Source of the DNA: Romboutsia hominis
GTDB taxonomy: Bacteria > Bacillota > Clostridia > Peptostreptococcales > Peptostreptococcaceae
DNA length: 64,000 nucleotides
Reading direction: 5' to 3'
Assembly: GCF_900002575.1 (NCBI RefSeq)
Contig: NZ_LN650648.1
Span: 2,085,565-2,149,564, forward strand
A program made the translations under genes and the position numbers. How positions within the stretch are numbered: position 1 is the first letter of the stretch; every line of letters begins with the position of its first letter. Shown piece after piece: positions 50,701-60,592 of this stretch. The notes under the pieces were generated by a model, which had not been told where the DNA came from, searched no databases, and was given only the letters and a program-made list of their open reading frames with translations.

Positions 50701-52878
50701 TTAATTTTTATTGTCTTCTTTGTTAAATATTATCATATTTATACTTATAATTATTATTGGTATAAGTATGTATATTGATGCAGTTGAAGCTGCTACTATT
50801 CCTGAGTCATTAACTAAAAGTGTAACTATACATCCTACCATAGATGCAATAAATCCTTTAAATAATATAGGATATTTCTTAGCTATGTCTCTAAAGTGTC
50901 TAGGTGGCTTAAATATAAACATAGCAATTATAAATATTCCTGCTAGTAATATATTAACCCATACACTAGTTTGAGCTAACTTCATATTCATTTGTATCTT
51001 TCTACCAAATGTTTGTAGTATAGCTCCTGGTCCATTTACTAGTATTTGATTTACAAATACAGATAAATGAGATTCACTTCCTGATACTACGTCTAATACT
51101 GCAAAGGCTACAACTACAGCTACTGCTGCTACTCCTAGTAATATAACCTTTTTAAAGTCTAATTTTACATCATATATAAGTAGTATAAATAATAAGTATG
51201 CTACTGATTCAGATATAGCACCACCAACGTTGGCTCCCATAGAAGGATATGCACTTGTTATTAGTATTACTATACTCATTAGGGCTACTAACCACTTAGG
51301 TATTTTTTTGTAATTTAGAAGCACTGCCATAGCAAATACAGCACTTGCTATTGTTACTCCTTCATATTCATTACCTATACCGTAGTATCTTGCACCTATT
51401 ATAGCATCATAACTCATTATATTGTTTCTCATTAAATATGTTCCAAATACGGAGTCAATAACTATAACAATTATAGTTACTAAAGCAAAGAATCCCATTT
51501 GCTTTATATCATCTTTAAATAGCTTTCTACCTAATATATAAAGAATTAGTGTAGTAAGTACTATCCCAGCTGTTATAGTCATAGGTGTCTTAAAATTAAA
51601 TACAGGTGCCAGAAGTAGTGCTAGTGGCATTATTATCCCTAATTTTATAAGCTCTTTTAATACATTAAATACTCGTTCTTTGTATGGTACATATTTTCTA
51701 AGTAATATAGCAATCATTCCTATTACCCAAGAAGCTGACACTATACCAACAAATGTATTTACTACATTTGCTCTTATGTCAGATACTGAAACCATTTTTA
51801 CAAATTCATGTTGAATATAACCTATGTTATCATCCTTTTGAATTAATTCATAGCTTCTACCTACCATATTTTTATTTTTAAGTCCAAATTCATTTAAGAT
51901 ATCAACACCAACATCTATATTAGCAACTATTCCTTCTCTTCTAGTAGTTGCTGATGATAACAATCCTTTTTTATTTCCTTCAAACTTTATTATAGGAGAT
52001 AATCTTCTTCTGTTTTTGTAGTCTAGATCATTTGGAAATGCACTACTTATATATACAACATCATTTTCTCCTACCATATTAAATACTTCTTTAAGGTATT
52101 TATTTATATTTTTAACTATATTTGCCTTCATACTTTTGTATGTATTATCATTTAAGAATAATCTATATTGATCTAATCTATATGTATCTCCTAAGTCAAC
52201 AAATATAGCATCACTTTCATTGTAATATTTTTGAGTTTCTTTTATAAGTTTATTATAATCTGTTCTTATTCCATACGGCATAGATTCATCTTTTACATTA
52301 ATATTATCAATGTTTCCACCATCTATTCTTCCGTACTCATCCATTGCAACTAAGCCTATATTTCTATTTTTTACAAGCTCTCCATTTTCAATCTTGTCAC
52401 TATTTCCAAGAACTGCTGTTTTTAAATTATTTTCAGATAATGTTTGTCCAAGGGCACCTAGCATTGATCCATATTGGCCATATTCTATATTATCATTTAT
52501 AGATTTATTTATATCTATATTGTTTATTGCCTTTGGTTCTTTACCTGTTACGGATTTAAAAACTTTTCCATTTTCTTTAGTTAACTCTTGAAAATCTATA
52601 TACTCTTGTGCAGATACATTAACTCTTCCTCCTGCACCCATACTAGCATAAGATCTTCTATCATCAGTACCTCCATCGCCTCTTATATTCATAAGGGCAA
52701 CATATCCCCTATTTTTTAATTCTTTTTTAAGAGTTGGTACACTTAGCATAGTATTTAAATTAGTTCTATTCATATTAATAAATATAACTTTGCCGTGTTC
52801 ATCGGCAAAGCTATATTTTGGAATAGAAACTAGGAGTATCATTAATGTTATCAACACTGATACAACCTTTTTTTTCAT
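50701..52878 (-). CDS. Large membrane protein with N-terminal extracytoplasmic domain, function unknown
   Basis: A 725-residue protein. A signal peptide (KKKVVSVLITLMILLVSIPK) leads to an extracytoplasmic domain of about 340 residues (KVIFINMNRTNLNTML, SMGAGGRVNVSAQEYIDFQE, SDAIFVDLGDTYRL, DVVYISSAFPND) whose pattern recalls alkaline-phosphatase-fold proteins without a clear metal site. Then come about ten membrane helices (from residue ~365) with the motif GARYYGIGNEYEGVTIASA. It is encoded between ireB and ruvX, a place conserved among Peptostreptococcaceae as I recall. The role may be in the cell envelope; this is inference. Confidence 0.75.
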   Translation of the reverse strand: MKKKVVSVLITLMILLVSIPKYSFADEHGKVIFINMNRTNLNTMLSVPTLKKELKNRGYVALMNIRGDGGTDDRRSYASMGAGGRVNVSAQEYIDFQELTKENGKVFKSVTGKEPKAINNIDINKSINDNIEYGQYGSMLGALGQTLSENNLKTAVLGNSDKIENGELVKNRNIGLVAMDEYGRIDGGNIDNINVKDESMPYGIRTDYNKLIKETQKYYNESDAIFVDLGDTYRLDQYRLFLNDNTYKSMKANIVKNINKYLKEVFNMVGENDVVYISSAFPNDLDYKNRRRLSPIIKFEGNKKGLLSSATTRREGIVANIDVGVDILNEFGLKNKNMVGRSYELIQKDDNIGYIQHEFVKMVSVSDIRANVVNTFVGIVSASWVIGMIAILLRKYVPYKERVFNVLKELIKLGIIMPLALLLAPVFNFKTPMTITAGIVLTTLILYILGRKLFKDDIKQMGFFALVTIIVIVIDSVFGTYLMRNNIMSYDAIIGARYYGIGNEYEGVTIASAVFAMAVLLNYKKIPKWLVALMSIVILITSAYPSMGANVGGAISESVAYLLFILLIYDVKLDFKKVILLGVAAVAVVVAFAVLDVVSGSESHLSVFVNQILVNGPGAILQTFGRKIQMNMKLAQTSVWVNILLAGIFIIAMFIFKPPRHFRDIAKKYPILFKGFIASMVGCIVTLLVNDSGIVAASTASIYILIPIIIISINMIIFNKEDNKN

Positions 52879-52887
52879 AAGATTGAC

Positions 52888-53145
52888 CTACTTTCTATTT
52901 AGATAATGTGTTATTACTTCCTCTAGTATTTCATCCCTTTCAAATCTCTTTATAACAGCCCTTGCATTGTTATGACTAGTTATATAACTAGAATCACCTG
53001 ATAAGATATATCCTATTAATTGGTTTATAGGATTGTACCCCTTTTCAACTAGTGATTGATATACAAATTTTATTGTATCACTAATACTCATATTTTCAGA
53101 TTCAAATCCTTCAAATTTCACAGTACTATCAAAATTATTATTCAT
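52888..53145 (-). CDS. ireB: IreB-family regulatory phosphoprotein
   Basis: An 85-residue protein: SISDTIKFVYQSLVEKGYNP, INQLIGYILSGDSSYITSHN, NARAVIKRFERDEILEEVIT. These blocks match IreB (DUF965/YrzL). In Enterococcus IreB is a Thr-phosphorylated substrate of the kinase IreK (PASTA-type) that affects cephalosporin tolerance; Thr residues are present in the N-terminus and in SDTIK. It is 21 bases after alaS, the usual arrangement. AGGGGGA precedes the start. Confidence 0.92.
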   Translation of the reverse strand: MNNNFDSTVKFEGFESENMSISDTIKFVYQSLVEKGYNPINQLIGYILSGDSSYITSHNNARAVIKRFERDEILEEVITHYLNRK

Positions 53146-53166
53146 GTTAAATCCCCCTTATTAAAA

Positions 53167-55812
53167 TTATTTTATTTGAGATTTTACAACTTCACTAGCT
53201 CCATTTAATACTTCTTCTACTTTTTCTACATCTGGTGCACCAGCTTGAGCCATATTAGGTCTTCCTCCACCTTTTCCACCAGCTATAGCTGCTATAGATT
53301 TAACTATATTTCCAGAGTGTATTCCTTTATCTACTGCATCCTTAGTAGCAGTTACAACAAGATTTAACTTATCATCAGCTACATTTGCTAAAACAACAAC
53401 TCCACTTTGTAATTTGTCTCTTAAGTTATCTGCTACTTCTTTTAAAGTATTCATATCCATTCCTTCGAATTTAGCAGTAACTAAGTTAACTCCATTTACA
53501 TCAACCTTTGAATCAAGTACTGATTCTATTGATTGTAAACTCATCTTAGTTTTAACATCGTGTAATTCTTTAGCTAAGTTTTTGTTTTCTTCTAATAAAG
53601 CTACTACTCTTGTAGTTAAGCTATCTTCTTTAGTTTTTAAGCTTGAACAAACATTAGCTATTACATCTTCTTTTCCATTTAAGTAGTTGTAAACTGCCTT
53701 ACCTGTTATAGCTTCTATTCTTCTAACTCCTGCAGCTACTCCACCTTCAGATAATATCTTAAACATTCCTATTTGAGAAGTGTTAGTTAAGTGAGTTCCT
53801 CCACAAAGTTCTATAGAATAATCTCCCATAGAAACAACTCTTACTTCATCACCATATTTTTCTCCAAATAAAGCCATAGCACCTTTATTTTTAGCATCTG
53901 TTATACTCATATTTTCACAAGTTATATCTAAAGCATCAAATATTATATCATTTACTTTTTCTTCTATAACTTTTATTTCCTCTTTAGTTATAGCTTCAAA
54001 ATGAGTTACGTCAAATCTTAATCTATCTTCTGTAACTAAAGAACCTGCTTGATTAACATGTTCTCCTAATACTTCTTTTAATACTTTATGAAGTATGTGA
54101 GTAGCACTATGGTTTCTAGCACAAGCCATTCTTCTTTCTTTATCTACTTTAACAAATAAAGTTTCTCCTACATTTATTTTACCACTTCTTACAACAACTA
54201 TGTGTTTTATAGTATTGTTTGGACCTTTTTTAGTATCAACAACATCTATTACGATATCTTCATTTTTATTAACTAAAGTACCTTTATCTCCTGCTTGACC
54301 TCCACCTTCTGGATAGAAAGTAGTTTTATCAAGTACTATTATAGCTTCATCACCTGCTTCAACACTTTCAACTATTTCATTATCCTTAACTATTGCCTTA
54401 ACAGTAGCTTCTTCATTTAAGTTGTTATATCCTTCAAATGATGTGCATATAGACTTATCTAATTGAGATACTGCATCTTTTTCCCAAGCTACAGAGTCCA
54501 TATTTCCTCTAGCATCTCTTGCTGCTTGTCTTTGCTTTTCCATTTCAGCATGGAATCCTTCTTCATCTATAGTCATATGTTCTTCTTCTAATATTTCTCT
54601 AGTTAAGTCAACAGGGAATCCATAAGTATCGTATAGTTTGAATGCATTTTCTCCACTTAATACTGTCTTTTCTTCTTTTCTTAAATCTTCCATATAAGAA
54701 GCTAATATTTCTATACCTTTATCTATAGTTTCATTAAACTTTTCTTCTTCTATTCTTATAACTTTTTGTACATAGTCTCTCTTTTCAACTAGCTCTGGGT
54801 AAGCTTCTCCACTTACTTTTATAACTTCGTCAACTAATTTATATAAGAATGATTCCTTCATTCCAAGTAATTTTCCATTACGAGCAGCTCTTCTAAGTAA
54901 TCTTCTAAGAACGTATCCTCTTCCTTCATTTGATGGAAGTACACCATCTGATACTAAGAAACTAACACTTCTTATATGGTCAGTTATTATTCTTATAGAT
55001 TTATCATTCTTAGCATCTTTTCCATAAGTTGTATTAGTTATTTTTTCAACAGAGTTTAATATATGCTTTATAGTATCGACTTCAAATATAGTGTCAACAC
55101 CTTGCATTATACAAGCCATTCTTTCAAGACCCATACCTGTATCTATGTTTTTATGCTCAAGTGGGTTGTAGTTTCCATCTTCATCTTTGTTAAATTGAGA
55201 GAATACGTGATTCCAGAATTCTAAGTATCTATCACAATCACATCCTGGCTTACAATCTGGATTGTCACACCCATATTCAGGACCTCTATCAAAATGTATT
55301 TCTGAACAAGGACCACAAGCACCAGTACCTATTTCCCAGAAGTTATCTTCTTTACCAAGTCTAACTATTCTTTCTTTAGGTATACCTATTTCTTTTTCCC
55401 ATATTTCGTAAGCTTCATCATCTTCTAAGTATACACTTACCCATATTTTATCTTGAGGTATGTTTAAATGTTCTGTAACAAATTCCCATCCCCACTTTAA
55501 TGTTTCATGCTTAAAGTAATCTCCGAAAGAGAAGTTACCTAGCATTTCAAATAATGTAGCATGTCTAGCTGTAACACCTACATTTTCTATATCACCTGTT
55601 CTTATACATTTTTGACAAGTTGACATTCTCTTGCTTGGTGGTACTTCAGCACCTGTAAAGTAGTTTTTAAGCGGTGCCATACCTGCATTTATTAATAATA
55701 AACTTTTGTCATTTTGTGGAACTAGTGAATAACTTGGTTGCACTAAATGACCTTTAGATTCAAAGAAGTTTAAAAATTTACTTCTTATTTCATTTAATCC
55801 CATTGATTGCAT
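53167..55812 (-). CDS. alaS: Alanyl-tRNA synthetase
   Basis: An 881-residue class II synthetase (normal length). GLNEIRSKFLNFFESKGHLV and FEMLGNFSFGDYFKHETLKW contain motifs 1-2 of the catalytic core; GMGLERMACIMQGV lies in motif 3. The editing domain has NHSATHILHKVLKEV and ELCGGTHLTNTSQIG zinc ligands, and the C-Ala part ends with AGGKGGGRPNMAQAGAPDVE. It charges tRNA-Ala and removes Ser/Gly errors. An alanine T-box precedes it. AAGGAGG lies before the ATG. Confidence 0.97.
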   Translation of the reverse strand: MQSMGLNEIRSKFLNFFESKGHLVQPSYSLVPQNDKSLLLINAGMAPLKNYFTGAEVPPSKRMSTCQKCIRTGDIENVGVTARHATLFEMLGNFSFGDYFKHETLKWGWEFVTEHLNIPQDKIWVSVYLEDDEAYEIWEKEIGIPKERIVRLGKEDNFWEIGTGACGPCSEIHFDRGPEYGCDNPDCKPGCDCDRYLEFWNHVFSQFNKDEDGNYNPLEHKNIDTGMGLERMACIMQGVDTIFEVDTIKHILNSVEKITNTTYGKDAKNDKSIRIITDHIRSVSFLVSDGVLPSNEGRGYVLRRLLRRAARNGKLLGMKESFLYKLVDEVIKVSGEAYPELVEKRDYVQKVIRIEEEKFNETIDKGIEILASYMEDLRKEEKTVLSGENAFKLYDTYGFPVDLTREILEEEHMTIDEEGFHAEMEKQRQAARDARGNMDSVAWEKDAVSQLDKSICTSFEGYNNLNEEATVKAIVKDNEIVESVEAGDEAIIVLDKTTFYPEGGGQAGDKGTLVNKNEDIVIDVVDTKKGPNNTIKHIVVVRSGKINVGETLFVKVDKERRMACARNHSATHILHKVLKEVLGEHVNQAGSLVTEDRLRFDVTHFEAITKEEIKVIEEKVNDIIFDALDITCENMSITDAKNKGAMALFGEKYGDEVRVVSMGDYSIELCGGTHLTNTSQIGMFKILSEGGVAAGVRRIEAITGKAVYNYLNGKEDVIANVCSSLKTKEDSLTTRVVALLEENKNLAKELHDVKTKMSLQSIESVLDSKVDVNGVNLVTAKFEGMDMNTLKEVADNLRDKLQSGVVVLANVADDKLNLVVTATKDAVDKGIHSGNIVKSIAAIAGGKGGGRPNMAQAGAPDVEKVEEVLNGASEVVKSQIK

Positions 55813-55851
55813 TATTTTATCCTCCTTAATTATGTATTACAAATTTGCATA

Positions 55852-56090
55852 TAAAAAAGCTCGCCACTATAACATAGTATAGGGGCGAGCTTATTCTCGC
55901 GGTACCACCCTACTTACTGAATATTCAGTATCTTCGGAAAACCTTAAGTTATAACGGAACTACCGTCGATTCATACTATTATTTCAAAATCGATACTCAA
56001 AGACTGCTTCAATTAATCTATCATAAGAACTCTCACCAATATTCTCTCTCTGTAAAGCTTCAATTAATTTACTATTTCTTTTCACTGCAT
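55852..56090 (-). ncRNA. T-box riboswitch of alaS, specifier GCA (Ala)
   Basis: On the minus strand the T-box sequence GGGTGGTACCGCGAG lies at 55896-55910. It is followed by a strong terminator (AAGCTCGCC at 55857-55865 with GGGGCGAGCTT to about 55892, then TTTTTT). Upstream are Stem I elements (GAGAGAGAAT, GGTGAGAGTTC) and TTGAAGCAGTCTTTGAGTA, where GCA at 56005-56007 is the likely Ala specifier codon. Uncharged tRNA-Ala would stabilise the antiterminator and raise alaS expression. The 5' boundary is approximate. Confidence 0.9.
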
Positions 56091-56227
56091 TTAATATATT
56101 TGTTTTATTACATTATATTACTAAATTATGTTGAAATAATCAATAGTATTTTGCTACACATATAAATTTATATTCATATTGTTTCACAAATACTTGTAAT
56201 TTTATCTTAGTTATTAATAAAATAGCT

Positions 56228-57319
56228 TTATAAAGCTAAGTCTATGATTCCTCCGCCAACTACAACATCACCGTTGTACATAACAACTGATTGACCTTTA
56301 GTTATAGCCCTTTGTGGCTCATCAAATACTATCTTTATAGCATCTTCTCCGTGCTTGTATACAGTAGCTGGTGATGGCTTAGCTGAATATCTAATTTTAG
56401 CTTCAACTCTTATAGGTTCGTCTTCTTTTACACCATCTATTGATATAAAGTTTACATCTTTAGCTATTAATACTTTATTAAATATATCTTCATTATCTCC
56501 AAGTACAACTGTATTTCTAACAGGGTCTATATCAACAACAAACATAGGCTTACCAAGCGCTATTCCTAGACCTTTTCTTTGACCTATAGTATAGTTTATT
56601 ATACCTTTGTGTTTTCCTAATACATTTCCTTTAGTATCTACAAAGAATCCTTCTTCAATTCTTTTTTTAGAATGTTTTTTAACATATCCAGCATAATCAT
56701 TGTCTTTAACAAAGCATATTTCTTGACTATCTGGCTTATTGTGAACATCCATGCCCATTTCTTTTGCTATTTCTCTAACTCTATCCTTTTCATAATCTCC
56801 TATAGGAAGTAAAGTATGTTCTAACTGTTCTTGAGTTAGGTTGTATAAAGCATAAGTTTGGTCTTTTTTATCCGTAACTGATTTTTTAAGTAAAAATCTT
56901 CCATTTTCTTCATCTTTTTCTATTTTCGCATAATGTCCTGTAGCTACATAATCACACCCTATTTGACGAGCTTTTCTAAAGAAGTCATCAAACTTTATGT
57001 GCTTATTACAAGCTATACAAGGATTAGGAGTTCTTCCATTTAAGTATTCATCTATAAATGGTTCTATAACTTTTTCCTTAAATACATCACTAAAGTTTAA
57101 TACATAAAAAGGTATACCTATCTTGTCAGCAACTTTTCTAGCATCTTCAACAGCTGCTAATGAACAACATCCACCTTCATTTTCTATAAGTTCATCATCA
57201 TCATCTTGCCATAGTTTCATAGTAACACCTATTACATCATATCCTTGCTTTTTTAAAAGATATGCTGCAACAGAGCTATCTACTCCACCACTCATACCGA
57301 TCATAACTCTTTTTTTCAT
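56228..57319 (-). CDS. mnmA: tRNA-specific 2-thiouridylase MnmA
   Basis: A 363-residue enzyme that makes 2-thiouridine at the wobble position of Lys, Glu and Gln tRNAs. [20 protein letters not shown] is the ATP pyrophosphatase loop; [15 protein letters not shown] and [10 protein letters not shown] carry the two catalytic Cys (near 101 and 203). GHYAKIE and [20 protein letters not shown] follow. Sulfur comes from a cysteine desulfurase, here IscS encoded nearby with iscU between. GAAGGTGAC precedes the start. Confidence 0.96.
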   Translation of the reverse strand: MKKRVMIGMSGGVDSSVAAYLLKKQGYDVIGVTMKLWQDDDDELIENEGGCCSLAAVEDARKVADKIGIPFYVLNFSDVFKEKVIEPFIDEYLNGRTPNPCIACNKHIKFDDFFRKARQIGCDYVATGHYAKIEKDEENGRFLLKKSVTDKKDQTYALYNLTQEQLEHTLLPIGDYEKDRVREIAKEMGMDVHNKPDSQEICFVKDNDYAGYVKKHSKKRIEEGFFVDTKGNVLGKHKGIINYTIGQRKGLGIALGKPMFVVDIDPVRNTVVLGDNEDIFNKVLIAKDVNFISIDGVKEDEPIRVEAKIRYSAKPSPATVYKHGEDAIKIVFDEPQRAITKGQSVVMYNGDVVVGGGIIDLAL

Positions 57320-57477
57320 AACGTCACCTTCTTTTGTTAATTACATTTATCTCTTTATTATATATATTTTTATAACTTTTTAAAAGGATAATAGCATAAT
57401 TTTTCAATATATAAAATATAATATCCCTTTTAAGTATTAACTTAAAAGGGATATTATATCATCTATTACTTAATAAA

Positions 57478-57933
57478 TTACATTTCTTCCTCTTCTATAT
57501 CATGGTGATGATCATGATCATCATCTATAACAACACCATCTAATTCTGGTATGTGTATATTGTGCTTTTTAGAATAATCTATTAAAGCTGATTTTATAGC
57601 TTGTTCAGCAAGTACTGAGCAGTGCATTTTAACTGGTGGTAAACCATCTAGCGCTTCAGCAACAGCTTTGTTTGTTACTGCTAATGCTTCATGTATAGTT
57701 TTTCCTTTTACCATTTCTGTAGCCATTGATGAACTAGCTATTGCAGATCCACATCCAAAAGTTTTAAATTTAACGTCTTTTATAACTTTTGTATCTTCAT
57801 CTATATCAAGATATATTCTCATTATATCTCCACATTTAGCGTTTCCTACTTCACCTATTCCACTAGCATTTTCTATTTCTCCTATATTTCTTGGATTCAT
57901 GAAATGATCCATAACTTTTTCACTATATTGCAT
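57478..57933 (-). CDS. iscU: Iron-sulfur scaffold protein IscU/NifU-like
   Basis: A 151-residue scaffold for Fe-S assembly. GNAKCGDIMRIYLDID has the first Cys (~35), KTFGCGSAIASSSMATEMV the second, and LPPVKMHCSVLAEQAIKSA the third. The C-terminus carries an unusual tail, DDDHDHHHDIEEEEM, rich in His and acids, that could bind metal. It lies 43 bases after iscS in the iscR-iscS-iscU order. AAGGAGG precedes the start. Confidence 0.95.
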   Translation of the reverse strand: MQYSEKVMDHFMNPRNIGEIENASGIGEVGNAKCGDIMRIYLDIDEDTKVIKDVKFKTFGCGSAIASSSMATEMVKGKTIHEALAVTNKAVAEALDGLPPVKMHCSVLAEQAIKSALIDYSKKHNIHIPELDGVVIDDDHDHHHDIEEEEM

Positions 57934-57976
57934 GATGTTATCCTCCTTTAATTTTATATATTAAATCTTCCCGATA

Positions 57977-59170
57977 TTATTTGTCTTTGTTTTCTTTTAT
58001 AAATTTATCATATAGAGGTGACATACTTCTTAGTCTCTCTATAACTTTTGGTAATTGTTCTATTATATAATCTATATCTTCTTCAGTTGTAAAGTCTCCT
58101 ATAGATAATCTTAAAGAACCATGAGCTATTTCATGAGGTAATCCTATAGCCATTAAAACATGTGATGGATCTAATGAACCTGATGTACATGCAGAACCAC
58201 TTGATGCAGCTATACCTAACATGTCTAGCATTAATAGTATTCCTTCTCCTTCTATAAATTCAAATGAGAAGTTAACATTTCCTGGTAATCTATGTTCCAT
58301 ACTTCCGTTAACTCTTGTGTATGGTATATTTTCAAGTATTCCATCTATTAATCTTTTTCTTAATGCAGTAAGTCTTTCTATATGGTTATCCATATTTTCT
58401 TTAGCCATTTCTGCTGCTTTTCCATATCCAACTATTGCAGGTATATTTTCAGTACCAGCTCTTCTTCTTCTTTCTTGTGCTCCACCGTGTACAAATGAAT
58501 GTAACTTTGTTCCAGTTTTGATGTATAAAGCACCTATTCCTTTAGGTCCATATATCTTGTGAGAAGACATACTCATTAAGTCTATATTTAATTCTTTAAC
58601 ATCTATATTAATATTTCCAGCTGCTTGAACTGCATCTGTGTGGAATATTATATTATGTTTTTTAGCTATTTCACCTATTTCTTTTATAGGTTGTATAGTT
58701 CCTATTTCGTTATTTGCAAACATTATAGTTATTAATATTGTAGTGTCTTTTATAGCTTTTTCTAATTCATCTAATTTAACTCTACCTTCAGCATCAACAT
58801 CTAGGTAAGTTACTTCAAATCCATGATATTTTTCTAAGTATTCGCATACATGAAGTATACCATGGTGTTCTATTTTAGATGTTATTATGTGGTTTCCTTT
58901 ATGTTTATTAGAGAAAGCAACTCCTTCTATTGCCCAGTTATCACTTTCTGTTCCACCAGCTGTAAAGTATATTTCATTTGGTTTTGCATTTATAAGGTTT
59001 GCTACTTGCCCTCTAGCTTTATCTAATGCAGCTTTTGCTTCTCTTCCGAATGTATGAAAACTAGATGCATTCCCAAAATAATCTGTTAAATAAGGCATCA
59101 TTTCATCTAGTACTTCTTTTTTAACAGGTGTTGTAGCTGAATAATCCATATATAATCTTCTTTTTTCCAT
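57977..59170 (-). CDS. iscS: Cysteine desulfurase IscS
   Basis: A 397-residue PLP enzyme that releases sulfur from cysteine. YMDYSATTPVKKEVLDEMMP is the conserved start, MSMSSHKIYGPKGIGALYIK has the PLP Lys, and SSGSACTSGSLDPSHVLMAI the catalytic Cys loop. EPHGIL-type block ITSKIEHHGILHVCEYLEK is present. It supplies IscU and MnmA. It starts 17 bases after iscR. The ribosome binding site TTGGAG is modest. Confidence 0.96.
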   Translation of the reverse strand: MEKRRLYMDYSATTPVKKEVLDEMMPYLTDYFGNASSFHTFGREAKAALDKARGQVANLINAKPNEIYFTAGGTESDNWAIEGVAFSNKHKGNHIITSKIEHHGILHVCEYLEKYHGFEVTYLDVDAEGRVKLDELEKAIKDTTILITIMFANNEIGTIQPIKEIGEIAKKHNIIFHTDAVQAAGNINIDVKELNIDLMSMSSHKIYGPKGIGALYIKTGTKLHSFVHGGAQERRRRAGTENIPAIVGYGKAAEMAKENMDNHIERLTALRKRLIDGILENIPYTRVNGSMEHRLPGNVNFSFEFIEGEGILLMLDMLGIAASSGSACTSGSLDPSHVLMAIGLPHEIAHGSLRLSIGDFTTEEDIDYIIEQLPKVIERLRSMSPLYDKFIKENKDK

Positions 59171-59187
59171 TTTGTATTCGCTCCAAT

Positions 59188-59634
59188 CTACTTTAATAAA
59201 TTTGTTATATCACAGTCTAATTTGTTTTTGTTGTAATCATCTATCATGTCTTGAAGGTTTATAGCATTTATTACATCCTCTATTCCCTTCTTTAATTTTT
59301 CCCAAACGACTTTTGTAACGCATATATTTGAATTTTCACAAATATCCTCATCTATAACACAATCTGAAATTGATATAGGTCCTTCTAGCACTACTAAAAT
59401 ATCCCCTACTTTTATTTCTTCAGGTTTTTTAGCTAGCAAATATCCACCTTGTGCACCTCTTACACTTTTAACAAGTCCAGATTTCTTAAGTGATGAAAAT
59501 ATCTGCTCTAAATATTGTTCTGATATATTTTGTTTTTTAGCTATATATTTTAATGGAACTGGTCCATTCTCTTCATTTAGAGATAATTCAAACATAGCTT
59601 TAAGCCCATATCTACCTTTAGTTGATAGTTTCAT
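59188..59634 (-). CDS. iscR: Rrf2-family regulator IscR
   Basis: A 148-residue Fe-S-sensing repressor. KLSTKGRYGLKAMFELSLNE, IAKKQNISEQYLEQIFSSLK and SVRGAQGGYLLAKKPEEIKV form the Rrf2 winged helix. The cysteine region (SDCVIDEDICENSNICVTKV) has three Cys for a cluster. First gene of the isc operon, its promoter region carries duplicated operator-like sites, which implies autoregulation. AGGGTGAT precedes the start. CymR is a related alternative, but the cysteines favour IscR. Confidence 0.92.
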   Translation of the reverse strand: MKLSTKGRYGLKAMFELSLNEENGPVPLKYIAKKQNISEQYLEQIFSSLKKSGLVKSVRGAQGGYLLAKKPEEIKVGDILVVLEGPISISDCVIDEDICENSNICVTKVVWEKLKKGIEDVINAINLQDMIDDYNKNKLDCDITNLLK

Positions 59635-59660
59635 ATATTATCACCCTTTACTCAATTACA

Positions 59661-59757
59661 ATTCATAGTAATTTACTAGGTTTTATCTTCAATATTATTT
59701 TATTATATCCTAGTAATTTTGTCAACATTAAATTCATACTAATTTACTAGGTTTTAT
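59661..59757 (-). promoter_or_regulatory. isc promoter with two near-identical IscR-type operators
   Basis: Two 26-bp copies at 59661-59686 and 59732-59757 differ at one base and contain AATTTACTAGGTTTTAT; the first includes the palindrome TAGTAAATTACTA. Between them, on the minus strand, TTGACA (59720-59725), 17 bp, TAAAAT (59697-59702) form a promoter, with a third half-site CCTAGTAA facing the other way in the spacer. Confidence 0.75.
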
Positions 59758-59867
59758 TTTTTCACATTCACTAATTAAAATGCTTTATTTATACTATATA
59801 TATACCACCTTTTTTATAGCGTAAACATATTATTTTTTTAATTTTTCTAAATATTTTTTATAAGTAA

Positions 59868-59893
59868 AAAAGACCGTATTTAAACAGTCTCTT
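59868..59893 (-). terminator. Weak intrinsic terminator after the VanZ-like gene
   Basis: On the minus strand GACTGT and a matching ACGGTC half form an imperfect stem followed by TTTTTT; it overlaps the stop codon. Confidence 0.5.
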
Positions 59894-60413
59894 TATAATT
59901 ACTTTTTTTGAATAGGAAATTAAAAAATCCTCTTATTCCATTAAACATAACTATTATTACAACCAGTATTATTATTCCAGTAATAGCTCCACTTGAATCT
60001 ATAAATACATCCTTTATACTTCCAACTCTTCCAGCTACTGATAGTTGTCTCATTTCATCGTAATAAGCATATAAAGCACTTATTATAAATGCTAGTGTAG
60101 CTGATATAAATACTCTTTTAGTAAATACATAAAGCATTAAACATAAAGAAATGCCAATACATGCATATATACTGAAATGAGCTAATTTTCTAACTATATA
60201 ACTTTTGCTTCCATATCTTTTCAAAACATTAAATACTTTATCTTTTATACTTATTAACTTACTATCTTTTAGAGTAACCTCTTGTCTTACTTCATCAACT
60301 ATTTTAACAACTTTATCTGATTGTATTTTAGATACATTACCTTCTTGGCTTGAAAAATAATACATAGTTCCCATTGCTAAAATAACTAATACTAAGCAAA
60401 TTATTTTTTTCAT
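59880..60413 (-). CDS. VanZ-like membrane protein
   Basis: A 177-residue protein: N-terminal helix (KKIICLVLVILAMGTMYYFS), a polar stretch (residues 25-70), then IVRKLAHFSIYACIGISLCL, and YAYYDEMRQLSVAGRVGSIK, DVFIDSSGAITGIIILVVII. The DE-x-RQ and D-x-x-x-x-x-G motifs are those of VanZ-like proteins in clostridia, including those with a periplasmic insert. Substrate unknown. AGAGGTGAT precedes the start. It has no operon partner. Confidence 0.82.
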   Translation of the reverse strand: MKKIICLVLVILAMGTMYYFSSQEGNVSKIQSDKVVKIVDEVRQEVTLKDSKLISIKDKVFNVLKRYGSKSYIVRKLAHFSIYACIGISLCLMLYVFTKRVFISATLAFIISALYAYYDEMRQLSVAGRVGSIKDVFIDSSGAITGIIILVVIIVMFNGIRGFFNFLFKKSNYKETV

Positions 60414-60558
60414 GGTAGTATCACCTCTTTTATATTTAATGATTATACATTATATAATTATACAAGTCCAATTTTTACAAAAAATATATCCTATAATACT
60501 CACTAAATAATAAAGTTTTTTCTTAAACTTTAGTCATGTCTATATTGTTTGAATATAA

Positions 60559-60592
60559 AATAGGGTATCTCCCAATAAGAGGACACCCTAAG
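60559..60592 (-). terminator. Intrinsic terminator after the GNAT gene
   Basis: On the minus strand TAGGGTGTCCTC and GGGAGATACCCTA pair imperfectly and are followed by TTTTA; it overlaps the stop codon. Confidence 0.65.
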
